From positions 31,354 to 95,353 of the forward strand of contig JABLUY010000147.1 of assembly GCA_013306675.1 (NCBI GenBank): a stretch of 64,000 nt of DNA, in the 5' to 3' direction. The stretch is from Thraustochytrium sp. TN22 (taxonomy: Eukaryota; Sar; Bigyra; Thraustochytrida; Thraustochytriidae). How positions within the stretch are numbered: position 1 is the stretch's first letter; the number at the start of each line of letters is the position of its first letter. A program made the translations under genes and the position numbers. Below the pieces are notes generated by a model. The model had not been told where the DNA came from, searched no databases, and worked only from the letters and a program-made list of their open reading frames with translations. Below are positions 50,733 through 59,604 of this stretch, piece after piece.

Positions 50733-52251
50733 CAGGGAGATGAGTGTCGATCGACGTCGAACAGCCACGGCCTGTCGGGTCGCCCGCCCGGACTCTGTGT
50801 TGATGCGAAGTGAACATTATTGAAGTCCTCGACACAGAACGACCACGCATTGGCTGTGGATGGGCGAGTGCCTTGTGCCGGCAGCCAAATGCCAAGATCA
50901 ACCTGGTCAGCCCGAGAAGCGCGAGGGCCACCGGTCATACGCGCCCCGATTCTTTTTTAAAACTTAGACGCCACAAACGATTGCAAGTGTTGGCTGCACG
51001 GTAAGAATTCCAGAGTGCAGCTTGCAGTTTCTGTTCAGGGCAGAGCGGCGGCCAGCGCAGCCTTCGTAAGGTTTTTGCCGCGATTCCACTGACATGATAC
51101 CAGCCCCCTGTTGCAAGCGAGCGAGCGAGCATGTCGACCAAGCCCAGCAAACGAGTGGGCCGAGAACTTGACTCTTGAGATAAGAAAAGCTAATCGAACG
51201 AGCCGGACGGCGCGTGCAGTTACGGTGAAAAAAGCTGGCGCGCGACAATCTCCGGCCGAACCAAACTGATTCACACGGACAAGTGCCGCTGTGCGAATGC
51301 ATCTCAATCTACCGTCCCGCCGAACGACAGATCTCACGTGCAGTCAAACTGGCACCCGCTCGGATCGCGGCACTGCTCTGCCGACTCATCTCCGAACCCT
51401 CATGTGTGCGAGGTTCTCGGCTGAGTCGGCTGGCAGCTGCCACTGTCAGTAGGCCTCTCAGCGAGGCCTAGCTAGCTAGAGCTAGCTTCCTGACAGCATT
51501 GATGTGCGACACAACACAGCTTGCAAGATCAGCCAACCAAGCTCGTTCTCTCCCTCTCCCTCACAGCAGCTGCATGATTGCAAGCAATCTGAGCACAGCG
51601 GACAGAGCCCGCTGCTCGCTTTCCATGTTCGAAGCCCTCGCTCGCACAGCGCTTGTCGTCCGCAGCGCAATTCGCATGCTGTGCCACGTGCTGGCCGCCA
51701 CCATCCACCCTGCCATTGGGCCCGGAGCCGTGGCCAAGGACCGTCGTCCGGTAGGTAGGTAGCTAGCTAGCCGAGGGGAAAAGACGAAGAGGCGCGCCAT
51801 AGGCCACTGCAGGGGCGGGGCGCGTCGATCGGCCTGGCGGCGGTAATAAAGTTAACTTCGTCAGCCGCTGACCGCAGTTGCGGCGGGTGCTGAGCGCTGT
51901 TTGTCAGACTTTTTGCAAGTGCGCAAGTGGTCGTGCACTGCGCGCAGCGCGTGTGTGTGCGCGCGCGCGTGGAGCGCAAGGCGCGCGGAGCGCTTGTCGC
52001 AAAGGGCAAGGCTGCCAAGGCACACTCCGAAGCCGCCGAGCCCTGACTCACTGTCAGAGAGCTGCCAGTGCCACTGGCAGTGCAGTGGGGCGAGTCGTGT
52101 CCGAGTCGCGCCGCGACGACCAGCGGCCGCGATGCTTGTCGCAAGAGGCGGCGGCACGCAAGGCGCGGCACTGCAGAACCCGATCGATCGACCCCGAGAT
52201 CGATCGCAGCTGTGGCAGCAGCGGTGCTGCCTGCGCCTGCCAGTGGCGAAG
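50733..52251. other. gene-free stretch before the ABC transporter
   Basis: No gene supported. It contains CTAG/AGCTAG clusters (51467-51487, 51757-51772), a GT/GC run (51949-51969), the palindromic octamer pair 52063-52079 and one more octamer at 52238-52245. The transporter frame is open from 51901, but the first ~117 codons are compositionally unlike protein. Confidence 0.5.
52063..52079. promoter_or_regulatory. 17-bp palindrome TGCCAGTGCCACTGGCA
   Basis: Inverted pair of the recurrent octamer with a 1-bp centre, 173 bp upstream of the chosen ABC transporter ATG. The order of half-sites is opposite to the pair at 47840. Confidence 0.5.
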
Positions 52252-55200
52252 ATGGGCAGGGCGTCCGAGTCGACCGCGGTGGTGGCCAGCCAACCGGAGC
52301 TGGACGCAGAGCAGGACGATGCTGTGGTGCTGCGCGTGAACGAGCTGGACGAGGAGGACGCCGGGACAGCGCAGAAGGGCAGTCACGGCGGGAGCGATGG
52401 GAGCGGCGAGGAGGAGGAGGAGGATGCGGGTATCGTCGGGTGCAGCGCGTTCTTCAAGTACGCGGATGCCACGGACGTTGTGTTGATGCTGCTGGGCGGG
52501 CTCGGCGGCACAGGGCTGGGCGTGGCAATGCCGATGTTCGCGCTGGTTCTGGGTGACGTGTTCACAGACTTCCAGTCGCCAGGTGCGGACGTCATGGCGG
52601 CCGGCCGCAAGTACATGATGTTCTTCGGGGTCATTGGCCTGGCCGCCTTTGCGCTGGGCTTTTTGCAGCTGGCGTGCTTCACAGTCGCGTCCGAGCGCAT
52701 CACGCTGCGACTTCGCAGCCTCTACCTGAACGCCATCCTGCAGCAGGACATTGCGTGGTTCGACAAGGCGTCCATCAAGGGCGGCCTGAGCTCGAGCATC
52801 AGCGAGAACACCGTGGTGATCCGCGAGGGCATCCTCAAGCTGGGCGAGGTGACGCAGTTCTCCGCCATGTTCGTCGGCGGCTTTGCCATCGGCTTTTACC
52901 AGTCCTGGCAGCTCACGCTCGTCATTCTGGCCGTCACGCCCCTGTTGGCCTTCGCCGGCTACCTCATGCAGCAGTTCCTTGCGGACGTCACCTCGGATGG
53001 CCTCGGCGCCTATACGACGGCCGGCGGTATGGCAGAGGAGGCTTTCACGATGATCCGTACTGTGACGAGCTACTCCAAGCAGACCTTCATGCTAGAGCGC
53101 TACAACAAGGAGCTCGGCAAGGCCGAGGCCAGCGGCATCCGCAAGGCGCGAGGCCAGGGCTTCACGTTAGGCTTTCTCTTCGTGGTCATGTTCGGTGCCT
53201 ACGGTCTCTCCTTCTGGTTCGGCTCCACGCGCATTCTTCATGACCGCAACGAGGCCGCGCTTGCCTTCCCTCCCAGCATCGCCGTCAGCGCGGAATGCTT
53301 TGTCGGCAACGAGATCGACCCGGCCATGGCCACTTCTCTTCTCTGTCTGTCCTCTGGCTACGACGGCTCCTTCCGTTTCGAGACCGCCGCGGACGTCTGC
53401 AACTGCATCGCTTGCGCATGCGGCTGCGCGGCCAGCGGCGACTGCTTGGACGGCGGAGACGTCATCGCCGCTTTTTTCGCAGTTCTCATCGGCGCCATGG
53501 CGTTGGGCCAGATGGCCCCGGCGTTGGGCTCCTTCACCAACGCGCGAGCCGCGGCGGCGCGCATCTACGCCGTCATTGAGCGCGAGCCTGCGATCGATGC
53601 CTCTGGCGACTCGGGCGACCACCCAGACGAGGTCGATGGCGAGTTGGCGCTCGAGGACGTGCACTTCCATTACCCGACGCGGCCCGAGGTCCAGGTCTTC
53701 GAGGGGCTCAGCCTGCGCTTCCGAGCTGGCACCACAACCGCGCTCGTGGGAGGCTCTGGCTGCGGCAAGAGCACGGTAACGCAGCTGCTCATGCGCTTCT
53801 ACGACCCACTGGCGGGCCGTGTCACGCTCGACGGCCGCGACATCCGCGAGCTCAACCTCGGCTGGCTGCGCAACCACATTGGTCTGGTGGCGCAGGAGCC
53901 CATCCTCTTCGCCACGAGCATATACGAGAACATCACCTACGGCGCGCCGGAGGGCGCCACGGTGACTCGCGAGCAGGTCGAGGAGGCCGCCCGGGCCGCT
54001 AACGCCTACGACTTCGTCATGGATCTCACCGAGGGCTTTGACTCGTACGTGGGCGAGGGTGGCAGCACGCTCTCAGGCGGCCAGAAGCAGCGCATTGCCA
54101 TCGCGCGCGCGCTCGTGCGCAACCCGCAGCTGCTCATCCTGGACGAGGCCACTTCGGCGCTGGACTCCGAGTCGGAGCGGGTCGTGCAGGCGGCTCTGGA
54201 CGCGCTGCTTGAGGAGAGCACGCGGACCACAATCGTTATCGCGCACCGCCTCACAACGGTGCGCAACGCGGATAACATCATGGTCATGGGCCAGGGTCAG
54301 GGCCTGCTGGAGCAGGGCACGCACGAGGCGCTCGTCGCCAAGAAGGGCCACTACTTTGCCCTCTTGTCCGCCGCGAAGCAGTCCGAGGAGCGCGAGGCCC
54401 ACCGTGACGCCGGCGAGAGTGACGACGTGGACAGCTTTGAGGAGGACCTCGAGGCCGAGCGCCTCGCAAGCTCTGCGCACGAGACCGGGGCAGGCAAGGA
54501 CGCGTACCTCGTTGGCCCTGCGGGCAGGTCGAAGGGAGCCTCCGAGGGTGGTGAGAAGCTGGAGGAGGAGGAGGAGGAAGAGAAGGACGTGGCTCCGCCC
54601 GGTGTCCCCCTTCGCCGCATCATGCAGTTCTCCGCGCCCGAGAAGCTCATCTACGTGCCTGCGGTCCTGGCAGCTGCCATCAACGGCGCCATCATGCCGG
54701 CCTTCAGTCTCATCTTTACAGAGCTCTCGACCGTGTACTTCTTGCCCACCGAGGAGATCATGTCGGCAGAGGTTGCCCGCTACGCGCTGTACTTCCTCTT
54801 GCTCGGCCTGGGCAGCGGCCTGGTCAACTTCGTGCAGTTCTACATGTTTGGTGTCATTTCGGAGCGCATGACGCGCCGCCTGAGGGCCGCCCTCTTCGAG
54901 GCGATGCTGCGCCAGGACGTCGGCTTTTACGATGCCAAGAGCAATTCGGTTGGCTCCCTCGCCGCGCGCCTGTCCACGGACGCGGCACTCGTCAAGGCGT
55001 CGCTCTCGGACCGCGCGGCGCTCACGGTGCAGAACCTCGTCACGCTGGCCGTCACCTTCTCGCTCGCCTTCGTGTACTCGTGGCAGATGACCCTCATCCT
55101 GCTGTCGCTCTTCCCGCTGCTCGCCCTGGGTGGCGGCCTGCAGTTCGCGGTTATGACGTCTTTCGCGAAGCAGGACGAGTCCGCCCTCGCGGACGCCGGC

Positions 55201-56367
55201 CAGGTCCTCCAAGAGTCCATCGCCGGCATTCGCACCGTGACTGCGTTCTCGCTGCGCAAGCGCGTCGTGTCCCTCTACGACAGCTTTTTGGCGGAGCCCA
55301 CGCGCCTTGCGCGGCGCAAGGGCGCCCTCACCGGCCTGGGCCTTGGCTTCAGCCAGAGCATCATCTTCATCATCTATGGCATCGCCTTCCTCTCGGTGGG
55401 CTGGCTCATCCGCGACAAGGGCTTCAGCTTCGACGAGCTGCTGCGCGCCGTCTTCCTGCTGCTCTTCGCCGGCGTCGCGGCCGGCCAGGCGGGCGCCATG
55501 GCTCCCGACATTGGCAAGGCAGCGACCGCTGCCGCCAGCGTCTTCGCCATTCTCGACCGCGCGACTCCCATTGACCCGTTCAGCGAGGATGGTCTCGGCG
55601 AAGAGGATGCCTCGGACGGCGACATTGTCTTTGACGGCGTGCACTTCGCCTACCCAACGCGTCCCGAGGTACCCGTGCTGCGCGACGTCAGTCTGCGCAT
55701 TCCGCGCGGCAAGCACGTCGCGTTTGTCGGCATGAGCGGCAGCGGCAAGTCGACGACGCTGGCTAGCATCGAACGGTTCTACGACGTCCAATCGGGCCGG
55801 GTGATGTTCCGCGGCGTTGACGTCAAGGACGCGAACGTCGGGTGGCTGCGCTCGCGCATGGCTTACGTGGAGCAGGAGCCCAAGCTCTTCAACGGCTCAG
55901 TCTATGACAACATCGCTTTCGGCCTTGAGGACGGCGACGTCGCCATTGACGATGACATCGAGGAAGCCGCTCGCCTCGCCAATGCGCTCGAATTCATCCG
56001 CGATCTGCCCAGCGGCTTCCAGACGCAGGTCTCCGGGTCTTCGCTCTCGGGCGGCCAAAAGCAGCGCGTGTGCATCGCGCGGGCTCTCCTGCGAGGCCGC
56101 AGCGCCGACGTGATCCTCATGGATGAGGCCACCGCTGCGCTCGACAATGTCAGCGAGCGCCTCGTACAAGAGGCGCTCGAGGATCTTGTGCGCGATCGTG
56201 ACGTCACCACCGTCACGGTCGCCCACAAGCTCAAGACGATCGAGCGCTCCGACATCATCTTCGTCGTGCATCAGGGTCGCATTGTCGAGCAAGGCACACA
56301 CCGCGACCTCCTTGCCAAGGGTGGGCCATACGCCAAGTTGCACCGTGCCCAGGGCGGTGCGCACTAA
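52252..56367 (+). CDS. ABCB/P-glycoprotein-type full ABC transporter
   Basis: 1371 residues from ATG 52252 (start chosen where normal composition begins; an ATG at 52132 is possible). Layout TMD1-NBD1-linker-TMD2-NBD2, as in multidrug-resistance exporters, which pump lipophilic compounds across the plasma membrane (family knowledge). NBD1: Walker A GGSGCGKST (about 501), signature LSGGQKQR (about 607), Walker B LLILDEATSALD, switch His in IVIAHRLTT. NBD2: Walker A GMSGSGKST (about 1161), LSGGQKQR (about 1266), VILMDEATAALD, VTVAHKLKT. All catalytic elements are intact in both halves. Unusual: residues about 349-403, in the loop before the last TMD1 helix, carry eight closely spaced Cys (CFVG...CLSSG...VCNCIACACGCAASGDC), absent from textbook ABCB1. 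The linker is acidic with a Glu run. Single uninterrupted frame. Confidence 0.93.
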   Translation: MGRASESTAVVASQPELDAEQDDAVVLRVNELDEEDAGTAQKGSHGGSDGSGEEEEEDAGIVGCSAFFKYADATDVVLMLLGGLGGTGLGVAMPMFALVLGDVFTDFQSPGADVMAAGRKYMMFFGVIGLAAFALGFLQLACFTVASERITLRLRSLYLNAILQQDIAWFDKASIKGGLSSSISENTVVIREGILKLGEVTQFSAMFVGGFAIGFYQSWQLTLVILAVTPLLAFAGYLMQQFLADVTSDGLGAYTTAGGMAEEAFTMIRTVTSYSKQTFMLERYNKELGKAEASGIRKARGQGFTLGFLFVVMFGAYGLSFWFGSTRILHDRNEAALAFPPSIAVSAECFVGNEIDPAMATSLLCLSSGYDGSFRFETAADVCNCIACACGCAASGDCLDGGDVIAAFFAVLIGAMALGQMAPALGSFTNARAAAARIYAVIEREPAIDASGDSGDHPDEVDGELALEDVHFHYPTRPEVQVFEGLSLRFRAGTTTALVGGSGCGKSTVTQLLMRFYDPLAGRVTLDGRDIRELNLGWLRNHIGLVAQEPILFATSIYENITYGAPEGATVTREQVEEAARAANAYDFVMDLTEGFDSYVGEGGSTLSGGQKQRIAIARALVRNPQLLILDEATSALDSESERVVQAALDALLEESTRTTIVIAHRLTTVRNADNIMVMGQGQGLLEQGTHEALVAKKGHYFALLSAAKQSEEREAHRDAGESDDVDSFEEDLEAERLASSAHETGAGKDAYLVGPAGRSKGASEGGEKLEEEEEEEKDVAPPGVPLRRIMQFSAPEKLIYVPAVLAAAINGAIMPAFSLIFTELSTVYFLPTEEIMSAEVARYALYFLLLGLGSGLVNFVQFYMFGVISERMTRRLRAALFEAMLRQDVGFYDAKSNSVGSLAARLSTDAALVKASLSDRAALTVQNLVTLAVTFSLAFVYSWQMTLILLSLFPLLALGGGLQFAVMTSFAKQDESALADAGQVLQESIAGIRTVTAFSLRKRVVSLYDSFLAEPTRLARRKGALTGLGLGFSQSIIFIIYGIAFLSVGWLIRDKGFSFDELLRAVFLLLFAGVAAGQAGAMAPDIGKAATAAASVFAILDRATPIDPFSEDGLGEEDASDGDIVFDGVHFAYPTRPEVPVLRDVSLRIPRGKHVAFVGMSGSGKSTTLASIERFYDVQSGRVMFRGVDVKDANVGWLRSRMAYVEQEPKLFNGSVYDNIAFGLEDGDVAIDDDIEEAARLANALEFIRDLPSGFQTQVSGSSLSGGQKQRVCIARALLRGRSADVILMDEATAALDNVSERLVQEALEDLVRDRDVTTVTVAHKLKTIERSDIIFVVHQGRIVEQGTHRDLLAKGGPYAKLHRAQGGAH

Positions 56368-56438
56368 CAGAACGTAGCAACTGAGCCAGAGCCCAGTCCA
56401 GAGCAAGCACTATCTGACCACCAGTCGCAAGCGGGCCG

Positions 56439-56459
56439 CCCCCCCCCCCCCCCCCCCCC
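56439..56459 (+). repeat. poly-C run (21 C)
   Basis: Homopolymer in the 3' region between convergent genes. Length may be unreliable in any assembly. Confidence 0.8.
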
Positions 56460-56536
56460 TGCGGGTTCCACTTCAATGAGTTCCTGATATCTTTCAATTG
56501 ACATTCATCTAGTCGGCCTTGCGGCCAAAAATTCCG

Positions 56537-57880
56537 CTACAGAGGAGGAGGTGGAGGTGGTGGTACCATCGCTGCGTCCGGGTCTGCCACAATCCCGGCA
56601 GCGGAATTTGGTTTAAGACGCTTGGTCTTGATAGGCTCCGTCAACACCTTGAGCGTGTGAAAACGCTCGTAGCACGTGGGCAGCTTGTCGCCAAGGTAGC
56701 GGGAGGTCTCTCCAGCGCACGCCGTGCGGTGGAGTGGCACGCGGCATGTTGCGCAACGGTAGGTCGCCTGGCCGCCACAGAGCGCGCAGGTGGCCTGAAT
56801 GGCTTTGGCATGGCCCTCGCGCGGCCCATGCTGAATGCGTCGGAAGCCGAGCGGCTCCATTTCGTGCTTGAGGTTGCGGCTAAGCCGCAGGCGCTGCGCG
56901 CTACCCTCGTTGAACCACTTTTGGAGCATCGGGCTTCGCTTGGGCATCCGGCTCAGGATGCGATCGACCTCCTCGCTTGTGAAGTGGATGTTGTTATTGT
57001 GATTTCCGTCGTCAAGACCCACGTCGCCCTCGTCTTGCATGCCGTCCCCTGCTGCGCCGCCGCTACCGCCCTGGGAGCCCGCAGCCCCGCCGCCGGCTCC
57101 CGGAGGGATGATGCCTAGCGCCTGCATCGTTCTGAGTGAGTGTGAGCGGAGCTCCTCTCGATCGACCCCGGCATGCATGGCATGCGTGCGCGCGAGCTCC
57201 AAGCAGGAGAGGGCGACGCCGAAGGCGACGTCGCGGCTCTCTGCCTCTTGCTCCGGCAGCATGCCGCCGAAAACACCCGCAGGAAGGTCCAGGAGCGGCG
57301 ACTTAAACCCTTGCAGGAAGAGCGCAAGACGCGTTGGTGGCAGCAAGAAGTCCACCAGGCCCTCGCCGCGCGCCACGGCGCAGCTCCCGTAGACCTGGAG
57401 CGCGCGGTCGCGTCCGAGTCGGAGCAGCGCCCAGGCCAGGCAGGTGCCGATGAAGGAGCGCACCTCCCAGTCGGCCACGCGCGCATCCGGGCTCTGCTTC
57501 TGCAGGAGCATCAGGATTGGCGCTGCAACCTCATCCGCGACATCGCGCGCAAACGCCGCGTCCCGAGCCTCGCTCGCGCGAGTCGCCTTGACGCGCAAAA
57601 TCACTTGTCGCACCATGCCTTCAACCTGCGTCTGGACCCGCTCTTGCCCGTGCCCTTGGGCGTGCGCGTGCACGAGCGCATGCGCGTGCGGATGAACATG
57701 TACGTCTGTGTGCGCGTGCGCGTGTGCGTGCGCGTCCGCGTGTGCGTGCAGGCCCTGCGGGCCCTGCTCCTCGCCCACCACGAGTGCCGCGCCGCTCTTG
57801 CCGGCCACGCCCTTGTCGCCGCCGCTGCTGCCGCCGCCGCCATCGCCGTCGCTGCCGCCTCCGCGCTCGCCGCTCGCCAT
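56537..57880 (-). CDS. His-rich protein ending in a piggyBac-type zinc ribbon (possible exapted transposon domain)
   Basis: 447 residues from ATG 57880 (upstream frame open but low complexity). Gly-rich start; about 45-85 is a His-Ala repeat (HAHADAHAHAHAHTDVHVHPHAH); about 95-290 is a helical domain I do not recognise (VRQVILRVKATRASEARDAAFA...LAWALLRLGRDRALQVYGSCAV...LARTHAMHAGVDREEL). The C-terminal ~110 residues contain KRSPMLQKWFNEGSAQRLRLS, then CALCGGQATYRCATCRVPLH and CYERFH. The palindromic element's gene has KRTPELQKFFNHGQARDIRLD, then CVICGKQTHRRCTICGVPLH and CFSKWH in the same order, so the two share a homologous tail. The intact frame and a different N-terminal domain suggest a host gene that captured the tail, or a common ancestor. 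It ends in a poly-Pro stretch. No DDE domain. Confidence 0.7.
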   Translation of the reverse strand: MASGERGGGSDGDGGGGSSGGDKGVAGKSGAALVVGEEQGPQGLHAHADAHAHAHAHTDVHVHPHAHALVHAHAQGHGQERVQTQVEGMVRQVILRVKATRASEARDAAFARDVADEVAAPILMLLQKQSPDARVADWEVRSFIGTCLAWALLRLGRDRALQVYGSCAVARGEGLVDFLLPPTRLALFLQGFKSPLLDLPAGVFGGMLPEQEAESRDVAFGVALSCLELARTHAMHAGVDREELRSHSLRTMQALGIIPPGAGGGAAGSQGGSGGAAGDGMQDEGDVGLDDGNHNNNIHFTSEEVDRILSRMPKRSPMLQKWFNEGSAQRLRLSRNLKHEMEPLGFRRIQHGPREGHAKAIQATCALCGGQATYRCATCRVPLHRTACAGETSRYLGDKLPTCYERFHTLKVLTEPIKTKRLKPNSAAGIVADPDAAMVPPPPPPPL

Positions 57881-58622
57881 CGCGCCGCGCGCCGCCGCGC
57901 GCCGCACGCCCGCGCCGCGCGCCGCGCGCCGCGCGCCGCGCGCCGCGCGCCGCGCCCGCGCCGCCGCTGCCGCCGCCGCCGCGCGCCGCCGCCGCGCGCC
58001 GCCGCCGCGCGCCGCCAGCTCGGGCTCCGAGTCTGCCGGTCGGTCGTCAGGCAGGCCAGGCGGTGCTGGTCCGAGTCGCCCGGCAGGCTGGGCACGCCCA
58101 GGGGAAAAACCCGGGCGTCGCGGCGCAAGGAGCACGGCCTCTTTGCTTTGGACTCGAACCTGGAGGCGAACCAACCAAAGGGTCAGCCCCGAGGCGCCGT
58201 GCGACGAGCACAATCGCTTTCAAGCCTTCATGGGGGTGGCCGCCGGCCGTCCACGCGCGTCCACGCGCGTCCACGCGCGTCCACGCGAGACTGAGGAGGT
58301 TCCCTAAATGTCGAGAACGGTCGGTAAACTTTACCCGCCTTACCGCACGGACGCCTCCATGCAGCACCTTGCTGTGCTCCAGTACTTTGACGTGCCTCAA
58401 ATTGATGTTTTGCGAGCGCTTAGTCTGCAGCGGGAGCAAAATTTTCGCCGCGAATGCTTCTAGTGCGACTTCGTTTACCCCGTCCGGTACGAGCAGAACA
58501 TAACCGCTTCGATGATTTCCTCCGCTTTCAATCGTGGTATTTAAAGATATCGCCACGGCGAACTGGCTCATTGGTTTCAATTTCACGAGTTCGGCTCTGA
58601 AATCCTCCCATTGCCACGCACC
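57881..58622. other. upstream region with GC repeats, then a lower-GC island
   Basis: 57893-58016 is dense GCGCC/GCC repeat sequence upstream of the His-rich gene; 58251-58285 is a triplicated CGCGTCCACG unit. From about 58300 the GC content drops. 58308-58463 is a small plus-strand ORF (51 residues, starting MSRTVGKLYPPYRTD) and the minus strand is open from about 58625 to 58047 with AT-tolerant codons. Neither is recognisable; see the separate finding. Confidence 0.4.
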
Positions 58623-59142
58623 ATGTCAGAGAAGCTTGGGACAGCGCTACTGAGAGGCACCCAGAACGTGCGCATTGATTTTGCCAAGCAAGAGAGTTTT
58701 GACGCGGCTGTCGTAAGCATTAGCCCTCCCTCTGGCTGGTCTTTCGCCACAGACCTCGAGCGAAAGGCTCAAGACTGCTTTCACCACATCTGATGGCGCT
58801 TGCATGGTGGTGCAACTCGGACTCGACTCCTTCATCTACCTTCTCTCCGTGGGACTCTACCACTCTTGCAATGACGTGGGCACCGCAACGGTCCAGCTGG
58901 TGGAGATGTGCAATGTCACGCAGGACGTCTCTTTACGGCTTGGTGGCCTCCACCGATTTGGGCTGCGCTGGACGGATCCCTCGTCTATTGGAGTGGAAAC
59001 TTTCGTCACCAAGCCGCTCTCTAACCTTGGCCACGGCCGCTGTGCCAAGCTGGTTGAGATTTGCGCCGAAAAGAACCGAGGAGGCAGCAACCTTAAGGTC
59101 TACAGTATCTTCGCTGCGCCTATCCCCAGCCCCTCAACTTGA
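58623..59142 (+). CDS. small hypothetical protein, possible 40-nt intron
   Basis: Possible join of 58623-58712 (30 codons from ATG) and 58753-59142; 159 residues. The intron would have donor GTC|GTAAGC and acceptor TTCGCCACAG|ACC and keeps frame, but 40 nt is half the length of the clear introns elsewhere in the window. Without it, the frame stops at 58793 and a second frame starts at ATG 58804 (112 residues: SFIYLLSVGLYHSCNDVG, TATVQLVEMCNVTQDVSL). The second exon has host-like codon use. No family recognised. It could also be two fragments of a decayed gene. Confidence 0.28.
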
Positions 59143-59604
59143 AATCTCCTTGAGCATCGTGGCCGATCAATGATTGCGTGGACTCCTTGGAGCCAGCCCC
59201 ACGAAGGAGCTACTCTCTTTCATTTGCAAAGGCTTGGGGTTGTACCCGAACCTTCCGTCATCAGACAGAGAGCAAGTAAAAGACGAGACAAGCCTCAAAG
59301 TCGGTATTTCAAAGCAGGTTGTGCCGCCGCCCGCATGCCCAAGTTAGGCTCACGAAGCGCACGCACAGCAAGCATGCATCGCGCGCTGGCGCCCTGCACC
59401 TGCTTGTGTAAAAAGTGGCATTGCGCGGCGTTGCACTGCACGCAGCAGGCCGCGCGCCCCGACGCTCCACTGGCCGACTCCCCGACCTGCTCACAGGCGC
59501 TCACAGGCTGAGTGGCAGAGTTGTTTTGGATAGCAGCGGCCAGCGGCGCGGCGCAGCGCGGCGCAGCGCAGCGCAGCGCAGCGCAGCGCAGCGCGAAGGA
59601 GACC
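59143..59604. other. upstream region of ADAT1 with GCGCA pentamer array
   Basis: No gene seen. 59541-59594 is a GCGGC/GCGCA pentamer array immediately upstream of the ADAT1 start codon. Confidence 0.5.

Noticed and set aside
51901-52251. N-terminal extension of the ABC transporter frame
   Set aside because: The ~117 extra codons are Arg/Cys/Ser-rich translated GC repeats and contain the palindromic octamer pair, so they are better read as promoter or leader.
54073-55791. 572-codon antisense frame under the ABC transporter
   Set aside because: Shadow of a GC3-rich gene on the other strand; the sense frame has full ABC motifs.
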